DNA of 64,000 nt from Methylobacterium sp. Leaf125 (GCF_001423085.1 NZ_LMNU01000045.1:144651-208650), one strand, 5' to 3'; shown: positions 8,022 through 18,100, numbered from the stretch's first letter. Notes: generated by a model not told the origin, from the sequence alone. Program-made: numbers and translations.

Positions 8022-8879
8022 ATGCCGCTGACCGTCGCCGCCCTGTACCAGTTCGTCGCCCTGCCGGACGTCGCCGCCCTGCAGGCCCCCCTCGAGGCCC
8101 TGTGCGCGGAGCTCGGCCTCACCGGCACCCTGCTGCTGGCGCCGGAGGGCGTGAACGGCACGGTGGCGGGCCCGGCCCCGGCGATCGAAGCCTTCCTGGT
8201 GGCGCTGCGCACCGGCCCGCTCTTCGGCGGCCGGCTCGCCGAGCTCGACTGCAAGTGCTCGCAGGCCGAGGCGCCGCCGTTCCGCCAGCTCAAGGTCCGG
8301 GTGAAGCGCGAGATCGTCACCTTCGACGACGGCGCCACCGATGCGGCCACCGGCGCCGGCACGCCCGTGGCGCCGGAGGCCTGGAACGCGCTGCTGGAGA
8401 CGCCGGGCCTCCTGCTGATCGACACCCGCAACGCCTTCGAGGTGGCGCTCGGCAGCTTTCCCGGCGCGGTCGATCCGGGGATCACCCGGTTCAGCGACTT
8501 CCGCGCCTACGTCGACGGCCTCGACCCGGCGGCGCATCCCCGCGTGGCCATGTTCTGCACCGGCGGCATCCGCTGCGAGAAGGCGGGCGCCTACATGCGC
8601 GCCAAGGGCTTCGCCGACGTGCGCCACCTCGCAGGCGGCATCCTGCGCTACCTGGAGACGGTGCCGGACTCCGAGAACCGCTGGACGGGCGACTGCTTCG
8701 TCTTCGACGGCCGCATCGCCCTCGGCCCGGCCCTGGTCGAGCGGCCCGACCACGCGCCCGAAACCCTGATGTCCGAATCCTCGATCTCCAAGACCCCCAT
8801 CTCCAAGACTCCGGTCTCCAAGCCCCCGATCTCCAAGCTCAAGATCCCCGAGACTCCGATTTCCGAGACGCCGCGATGA
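8022..8879 (+). CDS. trhO: tRNA uridine(34) hydroxylase / rhodanese-like protein
   Basis: This encodes 285 residues. The N-terminal acylphosphatase-like domain (GLTGTLLLAPEGVNGTVAG) is followed by a rhodanese domain with LLIDTRNAFEVALGSF and the active-site loop MFCTGGIRCEKAGAYM, whose first cysteine is catalytic. TrhO enzymes (formerly YceA) perform oxygen-dependent 5-hydroxylation of U34 in tRNA. After the canonical end (about residue 250) there is an odd tail made of pentapeptides such as ISKTP and VSKPP, encoded by a 15-bp tandem repeat. The stop codon overlaps the slyX start (ATGA). Confidence 0.9.
   Translation: MPLTVAALYQFVALPDVAALQAPLEALCAELGLTGTLLLAPEGVNGTVAGPAPAIEAFLVALRTGPLFGGRLAELDCKCSQAEAPPFRQLKVRVKREIVTFDDGATDAATGAGTPVAPEAWNALLETPGLLLIDTRNAFEVALGSFPGAVDPGITRFSDFRAYVDGLDPAAHPRVAMFCTGGIRCEKAGAYMRAKGFADVRHLAGGILRYLETVPDSENRWTGDCFVFDGRIALGPALVERPDHAPETLMSESSISKTPISKTPVSKPPISKLKIPETPISETPR
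8784..8873 (+). repeat. Six-unit 15-bp tandem repeat encoding the TrhO tail
   Basis: The six units start at 8784, 8799, 8814, 8829, 8844 and 8859. The consensus is ATCTCCAAGACTCCG, encoding I-S-K-T-P. A degenerate extra unit precedes at 8769. The reverse complement (CGGAGTCTTGGAGAT) matches the repeat family at 1190-1234. Because 15 is divisible by three, expansion keeps the trhO frame open. Confidence 0.85.
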
Positions 8880-9085
8880 CCGATCTCTCCGCCCGCATCG
8901 ACGCCCTGGAGATGCGCCTGACTGAGCAGGACGTGGTGATCGACGACCTCAACACCACGATCACGGCCCAGTGGCGCCAGATCGACGCCCTCACCCGGCA
9001 GATGGCCAAGCTGGTGGAAGAGGTCGAGGCCGCCGCCAACCGGCCGGGCTCGGGGGCCCCGGAGCCGCCGCCGCCGCATTATTGA
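8876..9085 (+). CDS. slyX: SlyX-family coiled-coil protein
   Basis: This encodes 69 residues. It starts MTDLSARIDALEMRLTEQD, continues with a heptad pattern (VVIDDLNTTITAQWRQIDALTRQMAKLVEEVEAA), and ends in a proline-rich PEPPPPHY. Length, coiled coil and the PPHY-like terminus are diagnostic of SlyX proteins, whose molecular function is unclear. It is translationally coupled to trhO by an ATGA overlap. Confidence 0.9.
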   Translation: MTDLSARIDALEMRLTEQDVVIDDLNTTITAQWRQIDALTRQMAKLVEEVEAAANRPGSGAPEPPPPHY

Positions 9086-9124
9086 GGGGTGATCGTCCGC
9101 GCCGGCGCGCCGGCGGCAGCGACA

Positions 9125-9151
9125 ACCCTCCCCGCTCTGCGGGGGGAGGGT
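9125..9151. terminator. Hairpin between convergent slyX and aldehyde dehydrogenase genes
   Basis: The arms ACCCTCCCC (9125-9133) and GGGGAGGGT (9143-9151) are perfectly complementary, with a nine-base loop. It sits in the 95-bp gap between two convergent genes, as expected for a bidirectional terminator. No U-tract is evident. Confidence 0.6.
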
Positions 9152-9180
9152 CGAACCGCGATCCCGGACCCGTACGCCCC

Positions 9181-10623
9181 CTACCCCCCGACGCGCGCCT
9201 GGCTGACGAACTTCGTGGTCAGGTAGGCCTCCAGGGCCTCCGAGCCGCCCTCGCTGCCGTAGCCGGAATCCTTGACGCCGCCGAAGGGCGTCTCCGGGAA
9301 AGCGAGGCCGTGATGGTTGATGCCGACCATGCCGCTCTGGACCCGGGCCGCGATCTCGACGGCGCGGGAGGCCGAGCGGGTATAGGCGTAGGCGGCCAAG
9401 CCATAGGGGAGCCGGTTGGCCTCCGCATAGGCGTCCGCGTCGTCGGAGAAGCGCTGGATCAGCGCCACCGGGCCGAAGGGCTCCTCGTTCATGATCCGGG
9501 CGGTCAACGGCACGTCGCAGAGCACGGTCGGCTCGAAGAAGTTGCCGCGGTTGCCGATGCGCTTGCCGCCGGTGCGGAGCGCGGCGCCCTGCGCCACTGC
9601 GTCGGCGCAGAGGGTCTCCATCGCCTCCAGGCGCCGGGCATGGATGAGCGGTCCCATGGTGGTCTCGGGGTCGAGCCCGTCGCCGACCCGGCGGCCCTCC
9701 GCGAAGGCCACGAAGCCATCGCGAAAGCGGTCGTAGACGGCCTCGTGCACCAGCATCCGGGTCGGGGCGACGCAGACCTGGCCGGCATTGCGGAACTTGT
9801 TGGCGCCGAGCACCGCCACGGCGGTGTCGACGTCGGCATCCTCGAATACGATCGCGGGCGCATGGCCGCCGAGCTCCATCGTCGCCCGCTTCATGTGCCG
9901 GCCCGCCAGCGCGGCGAGTTCCTTGCCCACCGGGGTCGAGCCCGTGAACGACATCTTGGCGATCACCGGGTGCGGGATGAGGTAGCCCGAGATCGCGGCC
10001 GGGTCGCCGTACACCAGGGAGAGCACGTCGCCCGGGACGCCGGCATCGAGGAAGGCCCGGATCATGGCCGCGCAGCTCGCCGGGGTGTCCTCGGGTCCTT
10101 TCAGGATCACCGAGCAGCCGGCGCAGAGGGCGGCCGCCACCTTGCGCACCGCCTGGTTGATCGGGAAGTTCCAGGGCGTGAACGCCGCCACGGGGCCGAC
10201 CGGCTCGCGCAGCACCATCTGCACGACGCCGTCGGCGCGGGCCGGGATGATCCGGCCGTAGGCGCGGCGCCCCTCTTCCGCGAACCAGTCGGTGACGTCG
10301 GCCCCCGCCAGGATCTCCACCCGGGCCTCGGCGAGGGGCTTGCCCTGCTCGAGGGTCATGAGGCGGGCGATGTCCTCCACCCGCGCGCGCAGGAGGTCGG
10401 CGGCCCGGCGCAGCACCTTGGCGCGCTCGTAGGCCGAGACCTTGCGCCAGGCGGCAAAGCCCCGCTCGGCCGCCGCCAGCGCCCGGTCGAGGTCGTCGCG
10501 CGTCGCCACCGCCAGGGTGCCGAGGGTTTCGCCGGTGGCCGGGTTCAGCACCGGCAGAGTCTCCGAGCCGGACCCGTCGGTCCAGGCCCCGGCGATGTGC
10601 AGCGTCACGTTCGGATACGTCAT
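9181..10623 (-). CDS. gabD: NAD(P)-dependent aldehyde dehydrogenase, succinate-semialdehyde type
   Basis: This encodes 480 residues. ATG 10623 (MTYPNVTLHIAGAW) was chosen because a GGGAG precedes it and the homologous region begins there; the frame is open further upstream without homology. Catalytic signatures are present: the general-base glutamate in MELGGHAP and the nucleophilic cysteine in NAGQVCVAPTR, plus FTPWNFPINQ for cofactor binding and EEPFGPVA late in the protein. The family oxidises succinate semialdehyde and related aldehydes to acids. Length is normal. Exact substrate is inferred from overall similarity only. Confidence 0.88.
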   Translation of the reverse strand: MTYPNVTLHIAGAWTDGSGSETLPVLNPATGETLGTLAVATRDDLDRALAAAERGFAAWRKVSAYERAKVLRRAADLLRARVEDIARLMTLEQGKPLAEARVEILAGADVTDWFAEEGRRAYGRIIPARADGVVQMVLREPVGPVAAFTPWNFPINQAVRKVAAALCAGCSVILKGPEDTPASCAAMIRAFLDAGVPGDVLSLVYGDPAAISGYLIPHPVIAKMSFTGSTPVGKELAALAGRHMKRATMELGGHAPAIVFEDADVDTAVAVLGANKFRNAGQVCVAPTRMLVHEAVYDRFRDGFVAFAEGRRVGDGLDPETTMGPLIHARRLEAMETLCADAVAQGAALRTGGKRIGNRGNFFEPTVLCDVPLTARIMNEEPFGPVALIQRFSDDADAYAEANRLPYGLAAYAYTRSASRAVEIAARVQSGMVGINHHGLAFPETPFGGVKDSGYGSEGGSEALEAYLTTKFVSQARVGG

Positions 10624-10912
10624 CGGCGGCTCCCGCATGGCCATGATGCCGGGTTGTCCGCCCTTCAGGCGCGGGCCGCAACCCACGTCGGGGGATGGCT
10701 GGGTCGACGGCCGCGTGCCGCCATCACGCCGAGCCGACCGGACCTCCCGTCTCCCGGGCGATCCGATCGCGGATGCCACCCAGCCGTCATCCCGGGGCGC
10801 CGCAGGCGTTTCCGGACCCGGAGGGGCGCGCCGGCGGCGTGCGATCCCGAGCCGCCGACGGTTTCAGGGCCGCCGCTCTCACGGCGGCCGCCGTGACCGC
10901 GCGCGGCTCGCG

Positions 10913-11704
10913 TCAGGCGGCGATGCGCTCGGCCACCGCTTCGGGGCCGGTGAGGGTCACCGGGCCGCCGCGGCGGGCCTGGAGCGTGCCGCCCTTGGGG
11001 ACGACCTTCCAGCCGTCGCGACAGCCGTCGATCGGCTCGGAGACGACGACGAGGCCGGTCTCGGTCTGGCGGTAGTAGAGGCTCGGGGGCGAGCCGTCGC
11101 AGGCCCAGCGATAGGCCGTCAGGGTCTCGCCGTCCGTGACCACGGCGGTGAAGCGCAGGGGCTCGGTGGCCTCGGCCGCCCGCATCAGCTCGCGCACGGT
11201 GGCCAGCGTCCGGGCCATGGCGCCGATCGGGTCCTCGGCGAGGCCGTTGGCCAGGGCGAGGAGGAAGATCGCCTCGGAATCCGTGGTGCCGCGCCGGTCG
11301 TCGTAGAGCGCGTCGGGGATCAGCGCCTCGATCCGGCGCTTGATGCGGTGATAGCCGCCGATCTGGCCGTTGTGCATGAACAGGTGGCGGCCATGGGCGA
11401 AGGGGTGGCAGTTCGCCCGGGTGGTGGCGGTGCCGGTGGAGGCCCGCACATGGGCGAAGAACATCCGCGCCCGCACCTGCTGGCACAGGTTGACCAGGTT
11501 CTCGTCCGACCAGGCCGGGCAGACGTCGCGGTACAGGCCCGGATCGACCCGCTCCCCGTACCAGCCGATGCCGAAGCCGTCGCCGTTGGTTTCCGTCTTC
11601 GCCTCGGCCGCATGGAGCGACTGGTGGACCAGCGAGTGCGTCGGTGCGCAGACGAGGTCGGTCAGGAAGACCGGCTCACCGGAATAGGCGAGAAAGCGGC
11701 ACAT
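10913..11704 (-). CDS. Class II glutamine amidotransferase (YafJ-like)
   Basis: This encodes 263 residues from ATG 11704. The start is fixed by function: the second residue is Cys (MCRFLAYSGEP), which must become the N-terminal nucleophile after Met removal; a GGGGG stretch lies upstream. Other amidotransferase residues are visible in NGDGFGIGWYGE, HVRASTG and LFMHNGQIGGY. There is no fused synthetase domain, so it resembles stand-alone YafJ/EgtC-like enzymes whose acceptor is unknown. No ergothioneine genes are nearby. Confidence 0.9.
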   Translation of the reverse strand: MCRFLAYSGEPVFLTDLVCAPTHSLVHQSLHAAEAKTETNGDGFGIGWYGERVDPGLYRDVCPAWSDENLVNLCQQVRARMFFAHVRASTGTATTRANCHPFAHGRHLFMHNGQIGGYHRIKRRIEALIPDALYDDRRGTTDSEAIFLLALANGLAEDPIGAMARTLATVRELMRAAEATEPLRFTAVVTDGETLTAYRWACDGSPPSLYYRQTETGLVVVSEPIDGCRDGWKVVPKGGTLQARRGGPVTLTGPEAVAERIAA

Positions 11705-12175
11705 GACGGACAAACACCCCCTGATCTCAACGACGCGACCGACCCGGTCGCCGCGCTAGGGCGGCGTCCGTCTCGTGCAACCTCTTCGATCCCCACGCCC
11801 CCGACGTTCAGCCTAACGTGGTGAACGCATGGTTAACATCCACCGCGGTCCCGGCCTCGCGCCGAGCCAGCCATGCAAGAGGCGCACCGTCGCGGACCCG
11901 GGCGAGTCCGGCGGGCGGCGGCCTGCGGGGCATTCATCATGCGAGCCCGGCGGGAATGCGGCGCCGGAACCGATCATCGATGCGGGAACCGCATAGCCGG
12001 AACAACGATTCGAACTCTTGCCCCCTGTACCGTGGCGGCGCAGCATCACTTCGAGAGAATCAGTACCCCGAAAGGATCAGGCCGGGCCGGACACGGCTGG
12101 CCTGTGCCCGCGTATCGCGTCCCGCCCGTCCATTCCCCGCGTTCGCCACGCCCGATGCCCGATTGAGGAGACTTC
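11705..12175. other. Intergenic between divergent amidotransferase and receiver genes
   Basis: This 470-bp stretch must contain the promoters of the two flanking genes. A GAGGAG near 12162 serves the receiver gene. Overlapping open frames are arginine-rich and unconvincing. I see no repeat or RNA gene. Confidence 0.4.
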
Positions 12176-12568
12176 ATGGATCGCTCACACGCCCCCTGCC
12201 CGATCGCCCTCGTGGTCGAGGACGATGCCGATGTCCGCAACCTCGCGACCGCCGTCCTGGAGGAAAGCGACCTCGACGTCATCGCCTGCGACACGGCCGA
12301 GGCCGCGATCTCGGTGCTGGAGCGCTCCGGCGGCAACGTCGCCCTGCTCTTCGCCGACGTCCGGCTGGGCGCCGGCATGGACGGGATCGCCCTGGCGAGC
12401 GCCGTCGAGCGGCGCTGGCCGGACGTCCGCGTCGTCCTCACCTCCGGCGGCGACGCCCGCGGCGGCGAGGCCCTGCCGGCCCAGGCGGTCTACATGCAGA
12501 AGCCCTGGCGCGCCCTCGACGTGCTGGTCCAGGCCGAGCACGCGACGGTGGCGGCCCGGGCCGCCTGA
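12176..12568 (+). CDS. Single-domain response regulator (receiver only)
   Basis: This encodes 130 residues comprising one receiver domain. The acidic pair is in LVVEDDADVRN, the phospho-acceptor Asp in LLFADVRLGAGMDGI, the conserved Thr/Ser in VVLTSGG, and the Lys in YMQKPWRALDVL. There is no output domain, so it must act by protein contact, like CheY/DivK-type receivers, or as a phosphate sink for a hybrid kinase encoded elsewhere. No kinase gene is adjacent. Confidence 0.92.
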   Translation: MDRSHAPCPIALVVEDDADVRNLATAVLEESDLDVIACDTAEAAISVLERSGGNVALLFADVRLGAGMDGIALASAVERRWPDVRVVLTSGGDARGGEALPAQAVYMQKPWRALDVLVQAEHATVAARAA

Positions 12569-12590
12569 CGGGTCTCGCCAGCTCAACGCG

Positions 12591-12623
12591 AAACAGCCCG
12601 GCCGCTGAGCGACCGGGCTGTTT
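12591..12623. terminator. Bidirectional terminator hairpin
   Basis: The arms AAACAGCCCGG (12591-12601) and CCGGGCTGTTT (12613-12623) are perfectly complementary around an 11-base loop and end in T-runs on either strand. It lies between the convergent receiver gene and rpsU, so it probably terminates both. Confidence 0.85.
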
Positions 12624-12709
12624 TCGTAGGCGATGACGGGCGACGGGCGCGATTTCGCGCTGCCGTCGTCCGCCGGGAGTCCGCGCGCGAAAATTCCGCG
12701 CGGCTGGAG

Positions 12710-13024
12710 TCAGGCGTTGCCGGCGGGCGGCAGCACGGTCGGAGCGGTCGGGGCGAACGGCGAACCGCCCGGACGACGCGGCGCACCGGCACCGAAACGG
12801 GGCTTCGGCTTCGGCGCGGCGATCAGGCCCTCGCGGATCGCGGTCTTGCGGGCCTGCTTGCGGGCGCGGCGCACGGCCTCGGCCTTCTCACGAGCCTTGC
12901 GGACGGAAGGCTTCTCGTAGGCCTTGCGCTGCTTCATCTCGCGGAAGATGCCCTCGCGCTGCATCTTCTTCTTCAGGACGCGGAGGGCTTGGTCGACGTT
13001 GTTGTCGCGAACGAGTACCTGCAA
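12710..13024 (-). CDS. rpsU: 30S ribosomal protein bS21 with extended basic tail
   Basis: This encodes 104 residues. The conserved S21 core QVLVRDNNVDQALRVLKKKM is followed by QREGIFREMKQRKAYEKPS and a long Arg/Lys-rich helix. The codon immediately before QVLVRD is TTG (13024-13022), preceded by AGAGGA at a suitable distance, so translation most likely starts at TTG. The frame is open to 13129 without homology. After the usual end there are about 35 extra residues rich in Pro, Ala and Lys (KPKPRFGAGAPRRPGG), as in some other alphaproteobacteria. It binds the 3' end of 16S rRNA near the Shine-Dalgarno duplex. Confidence 0.93.
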   Translation of the reverse strand: MQVLVRDNNVDQALRVLKKKMQREGIFREMKQRKAYEKPSVRKAREKAEAVRRARKQARKTAIREGLIAAPKPKPRFGAGAPRRPGGSPFAPTAPTVLPPAGNA

Positions 13025-13580
13025 CGGTTTCAATCCTCTGAAACGATGTTTGTTGGGCGGCGCCGACCCTGAGACCCTCCCGGAGCCCCGCGACGCGAAC
13101 TGCAAAACGTCCCGGACCCAGGATTTCACCCGGGCGGGACGTCCGTCAGACGGCCTCGAATCGGCGCAGAAACTGCACTTGGGGCAGGCTCATACACCAA
13201 CCGCCCGCGAGTTCCAACACGCCTTGCCGCGGCCGGGGCGCATTATCGCGGCGGCGGCGGGACAAACCGCGCGCCTTGTCGCCCCAGAGACGCACGCAGC
13301 ACCGGGCGCGCCTGCCCCAAGGATTCCGAAGTGGTCGCCGGCGTCCGGTGCGGCAATGATGGGCGCTCCATAAGATGACGCGCGCCTTCCCGAGGTTTCG
13401 CGCGGAGAACCTGCTTCGTGCGGGGCGCGAATGGTTGCCCAATCGTCGGCCGGATTGCGCGGATTTTCCGATCTTTAATGTTTGTGTCGCAGTTTCTCTG
13501 CGCAGCAGGCAGGATCATCCGGTGCGACGATCGAATGCTGCGACCTGAACCCGTCCGGGGTTCTGATTCTGGGGCGTTCG
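13025..13580. other. Intergenic between divergent rpsU and chemoreceptor genes
   Basis: This 556-bp stretch should hold the rpsU promoter and leader at the left and the chemoreceptor promoter at the right. No frame shows recognisable protein. A modestly AT-richer patch lies near 13455-13500. No repeats were seen. Confidence 0.4.
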
Positions 13581-15062
13581 ATGCTGGGTCTAAGGAAGAA
13601 GTCGGCCGCCGAGACGGACGCGAAGCTTGCGGCCCTCGACAAGTCGCAGGGCATCATCGAGTTCAACCTCGACGGCACGGTGATCAGTGCCAATCCGAAC
13701 TTCCTCGCCGTCATCGGCTACGACCTGGCCGAGATCCGCGGGCAGCATCACAGCCTCTTCGTCGAGCCCGCCCAGCGCGACACCGCCGCCTACGCCGCGT
13801 TCTGGGCCAAGCTGCGCCGGGGCGAGTACGAGGCCGCCCAGTACAAGCGCGTCGCCAAGGGCGGGCGCGAGGTCTGGATCGAGGCCTCCTACAACCCGAT
13901 CCTCGACGGGGCCGGCAAGCCCTACAAGGTGGTCAAGTTCGCCACCGACATCACGCAGCAGAAGAGGCAGGACGCCGACGTGCAGGGCCAGCTCGCCGCC
14001 CTGCACAAGGCCCAGGCGGTGATCTCCTTCAACCTCGACGGCACCGTCCTCGACGCCAACGCGAACTTCCTCGCCGCCGTCGGCTACACCCTGCCGGAGA
14101 TCGTCGGCCGGCATCACCGGATGTTCGTGGAGCCCGGCGAGCGCGACAGCGCGGCCTATGCGGAGTTCTGGGACCGGCTGCGCCAGGGCACCTACCAGGC
14201 CGCCCAGTACAAGCGCGTCGCCAAGGGCGGGCGCGAGGTCTGGATCGAGGCCTCCTACAACCCGATCCTCGATGCCAGCGGGCACCCCTACAAGATCGTC
14301 AAGTTCGCCACCGACATCACCGCGCAGGTGACGCTTCTCAACGACCTGCGCCGGCTGATCGCTCAGAACTTCGGCGAGATCGACGGCGCGGTGCTGCTCA
14401 CGAACAGCCAGACGCGGGAGGCCGACGCGGCGGCGAGCACCACCTCCAGCAACGTCCAGACCATGGCGGCGGCCTCCGAGGAACTCGCCGCCTCCGTCGC
14501 CGAGATCTCGCAGAGCATGGCCCATTCGCGGGTCGCCACCGAGGCGGCCCAGGGCCAGGTCGTCGCCGCCGCCGAGGCGACCCAGAAGCTGACCCAGGCC
14601 GCCGGCGCGATGAGCGGCATCGTCGGGCTGATCCAGACCATCGCCGGCCAGATCAACCTGCTGGCGCTCAACGCGACGATCGAGTCGGCCCGGGCCGGCG
14701 AGGCCGGCCGCGGCTTCGCGGTGGTGGCCCAGGAGGTGAAGAACCTCGCCAACCAGGCGGCCCGCGCCACCGAGCAGATCACCGGCGAGATCGACAACGT
14801 GCAGGCGGTGTCCAAGCAGGTCGGCGAGTCGCTCCAGACCATCCAGCTTTCCGTGACGCAGATGCGCGACTACGCCATCAGCACGGCGGCGGCGGTGGAG
14901 GAGCAGAGCGTCGTCACCCAGGACATGTCGGGCAACATGCAGCACGCCGCCAGCGCGGTCGCGGCGATCTCGCAGAACATCCAGGCGATCGGCCACTCGA
15001 TCGGCCAGGTCTCCCGCGCGGTGGAGACCACCAAGGACGCCGCCCGGGTCCTCGCCCGCTAG
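13581..15062 (+). CDS. Soluble double-PAS methyl-accepting chemotaxis protein
   Basis: This encodes 493 residues from ATG 13581 (MLGLRKKSAAETDAK), preceded by GGGGCG. Two tandem PAS domains (about 10-130 and 135-255) share near-identical blocks such as IEFNLDGTV/ISFNLDGTV and YKRVAKGGREVWIEASYNPILD. They are followed by a methyl-accepting signalling domain with the hairpin tip TIAGQINLLALNATIESARAGEAGRGFAVVA (described in pieces: INLLALNATIE, ARAGEAGRGF). There is no membrane helix, so it is cytoplasmic, as in Aer-2/McpB-like or PAS-type receptors that sense redox state or bound heme/flavin. The two PAS copies look like a recent duplication. No che operon is in the window. Confidence 0.93.
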   Translation: MLGLRKKSAAETDAKLAALDKSQGIIEFNLDGTVISANPNFLAVIGYDLAEIRGQHHSLFVEPAQRDTAAYAAFWAKLRRGEYEAAQYKRVAKGGREVWIEASYNPILDGAGKPYKVVKFATDITQQKRQDADVQGQLAALHKAQAVISFNLDGTVLDANANFLAAVGYTLPEIVGRHHRMFVEPGERDSAAYAEFWDRLRQGTYQAAQYKRVAKGGREVWIEASYNPILDASGHPYKIVKFATDITAQVTLLNDLRRLIAQNFGEIDGAVLLTNSQTREADAAASTTSSNVQTMAAASEELAASVAEISQSMAHSRVATEAAQGQVVAAAEATQKLTQAAGAMSGIVGLIQTIAGQINLLALNATIESARAGEAGRGFAVVAQEVKNLANQAARATEQITGEIDNVQAVSKQVGESLQTIQLSVTQMRDYAISTAAAVEEQSVVTQDMSGNMQHAASAVAAISQNIQAIGHSIGQVSRAVETTKDAARVLAR

Positions 15063-15084
15063 GGGCCGCCCGCCCCCGCGCCGA

Positions 15085-15138
15085 CGCTCAGCCCTTGGCC
15101 GGCGCTCAGCCCTGGGCCGGCGCTCAGCCCTGGGCCGG
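15085..15138. repeat. Three-unit 18-bp tandem repeat carrying the gdh stop codon
   Basis: Units at 15085, 15103 and 15121 read CGCTCAGCCCTGGGCCGG (the first has one change). On the minus strand each encodes the last codons of the glutamate dehydrogenase (A-P-A-Q-G-stop), so the stop and its context are present three times in the same frame. Confidence 0.85.
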
Positions 15139-18100
15139 CGCCCCCTTGGGACGCGCCAGGTCGGCCAGCAGGCTCGCCGCCACCGTCGCCTTGGAGACCG
15201 TGAGCCCCGAGGCCGTCACCGCCTCCAGGGTGGCGCGGGCATGGTCGAGGGCCGCGCCGCGGCTCCGGCTCCAGGCCGTCACCGCCTCGGGCCCGGCCCC
15301 CACCGTGCCGATGACCTCGGCGGTCAGCCGGCGGTGGGCGGTGGCGATGGTCGAGACGGCCCGCTCCAGGGCGATGCGGTCGTAGGTGTCGCCGGTGGCG
15401 ACCGCCCGGGCGGCCGCCGCGAGTTCGGAGAGCCGGAGGGCCCGGTCCAGGGCGAAGTGGGTCGCGGCGATGTCGGGCATCGCGCCGCCGCCGGTCTCGG
15501 CGATCCGGACGATGTCGGGGGCCGAGGTCAGGGCGGTGAGCGCCGCGAGGCGGCGGGCCGGCGCCGCGGCCATGCCGAGGCCGACGAGTTCGGCCTCGCG
15601 CGCGGCCAGCTGTCCGTTCACCGCCTCCCCCATCACCTCCGGCAGGGCCGCCTGCAGGGCGCTGATGCCCTCGCGGTAGCGGGCGACGATGGGGGCGACG
15701 CCGCCCGAGAGGTCGAGGTTGCGCAGGAACCAGACGATCCGGCCCACGAGCAGGTCCTGCACCTCGGCGTAGAGGGCGATCTGCGCCTGCCCGGCGATGG
15801 CGCCGGCCAGCCCGTCGATGGCGAGGTTCAGCTCCATCAGGCCGTAGGCGTCGCGGGTGATGGCGTAGGCCTTGGCGATGGCGCTCGCATCGGCGCCGGT
15901 CTCCTCCACGAGGCGGGTGACGAGGGAGGGCCCGCCGCGGTTGACGATGATGTTGGAGAGCGCGGTGCTGATGATCTCCCGGCGCAGGCGGTGGCCGTTC
16001 ACCGCGTCGGGGAATTGCTGGCGCAGGGCGGCGGGGAAGTAGCGCTGCAGCTCCCGGTCGAAATAGGGGTCGTTCGGCGCCGTGCTGGCCAGGAGCGCGT
16101 CGTAGAGGGCGAGCTTGGCGTAGGCGAGGAGCACCGCGTATTCCGGCCGGGTCAGCCCCTCCCCCCGGCGCATCCGCTCGGCGATGGCGGCATCGTCCGG
16201 CAGCAGCTCCACGCCGCGGTCCAGGCGCCCCTCCGCCTCCAGGGCCTGCATCGTCCGCATGGCGAAGCCCGTCTCGGGCAGGCCCCGGTGCTGGGCCAGG
16301 GAGAGCGCCAGGGTCTGGAGCTGGTTGTTGCGCAGCACCAGGGCGGCGACCTCGTCGGTCATCGCCACCAGGAGGGCGTTGCGGGCTTGCCCGTCGAGGC
16401 GGCCGTCGCGCTCCGGGGTCATCAGCGCGATCTTGATGTTCACCTCCACGTCGGAGGTGTTCACCCCGGCGGAGTTGTCGATGGCGTCGGTGTTGAGGCG
16501 GACCCCGTTGCGGGCCGCCTCGATGCGCCCGCGCTGGGTCGCCCCGAGATTGGCGCCCTCGCCGATGACCTTGGCCCGGACCATCGCGCCGGTGATGCGC
16601 ACCGCGTCGTTGGCGCGGTCGCCGGCCTCCTCGTCGGATTCCGCGGCGGCGCGGATATAGGTGCCGATGCCGCCGAACCAGAGCAGGTCCACCGGCGCCT
16701 TCAGGATCGCCTGCATCAGCTCCGCCGGCGTCGCCGTGTCCTGGGCGAGGCCGAGCACCGCCTGGATCTCGGGCGAGAGCGGGATGGTCTTCAGGCTGCG
16801 GGCGTAGAGGCCGCCGCCGGGCGAGATCAGGCCGGCGTCGTAGTCGCGCCAGGAGGAGCGCCCGAGGTCGAACAGGCGCCGGCGCTCGGCGAAGCTCGCG
16901 GCCGCGTCGGGGTTCGGGTCGAGGAAGATGTCGCGGTGGTCGAAGGCCGCCACGAGGCGCAGGGCGCGCGACAGCAGCATGCCGTTGCCGAAGACGTCGC
17001 CGGACATGTCGCCCACGCCCGCCACCGTGATCGGGTCGCTCTGGGTGTCGATGTCCATCTCGCGGAAGTGGCGCTTCACCGCCTCCCAGGCGCCGCGGGC
17101 GGTGATGCCCATGCCCTTGTGGTCGTAGCCCTGGCTGCCGCCCGAGGCGAAGGCGTCGCCGAGCCAGTGGCCGCGCTCGGCCGAGAGGGCGTTGGCGATG
17201 TCCGAGAAGGTGGCGGTGCCCTTGTCGGCCGCCACTACGAGATAGGCGTCGTCGGAATCGTGCCGCACCGTGTCGGCCGGCGGCACGATGGCGTCGCCGA
17301 CGATGTTGTCGGTGAGTTCGAGCAGCGTGCGGATGAAGATCCGGTAGCTCTCGGTGCCCTCGGCCATCCAGGCCTGCCGGTCCGAGGCCGGGGGCAAGCG
17401 CTTGGGGAAGAAGCCGCCCTTGGCGCCCACCGGCACGATCACGGCGTTCTTCACCTGCTGGGCCTTCACCAGGCCGAGCACCTCGGTGCGGAAATCCTCC
17501 GGCCGGTCGGACCAGCGCAGGCCGCCGCGGGCGACGTAGCCGAAGCGCAGGTGCACGCCCTCGACCCGGGGCGCATAGACGAAGATCTCGAAGAACGGGC
17601 GCGGCAGCGGCATGCCGCTGACCTTGGCGCAGGCGAACTTGAAGGCGATGGCCTCCCGGCGTCCGCCGCCCGGGGCGACCTGGAAGAAGTTGGTCCGCAG
17701 GGCCGCCTCGATCAGGTTGACGAAGCGGCGCAGGATGCGGTCCTCGTCGAGGCTGGTCACGGCGGCGAGGTCCGTCTCGATCCCGGCGCGGATCTCGGCC
17801 TGGGCCGCCTCGCGGTCGCCGGGGGCGGCCGGGTCGAACCGGGCCCGGAACAGCGCGACCAGGGCGCGGGCGACGCCCGGATGCGCGCTGAGGGTGGCGG
17901 CAAGGTAGTCCTGGCCGTAGCGGATGCGGAGCTGGCGCAGGTAGCGGCCGAGGGCGCGCAGCAGGGCGACGTCGCGCCAGGGCAGCTCGGCCTCCAGCAC
18001 GAGGCGGTTGTAGCCGTCGGATTCGGCGAGCCCCGTGCCGAGCGCCAGGAGCGCCTCCTCCAGCAGGGTCTCGAGACGGCCGAGATCGATGGCCGCGCCG

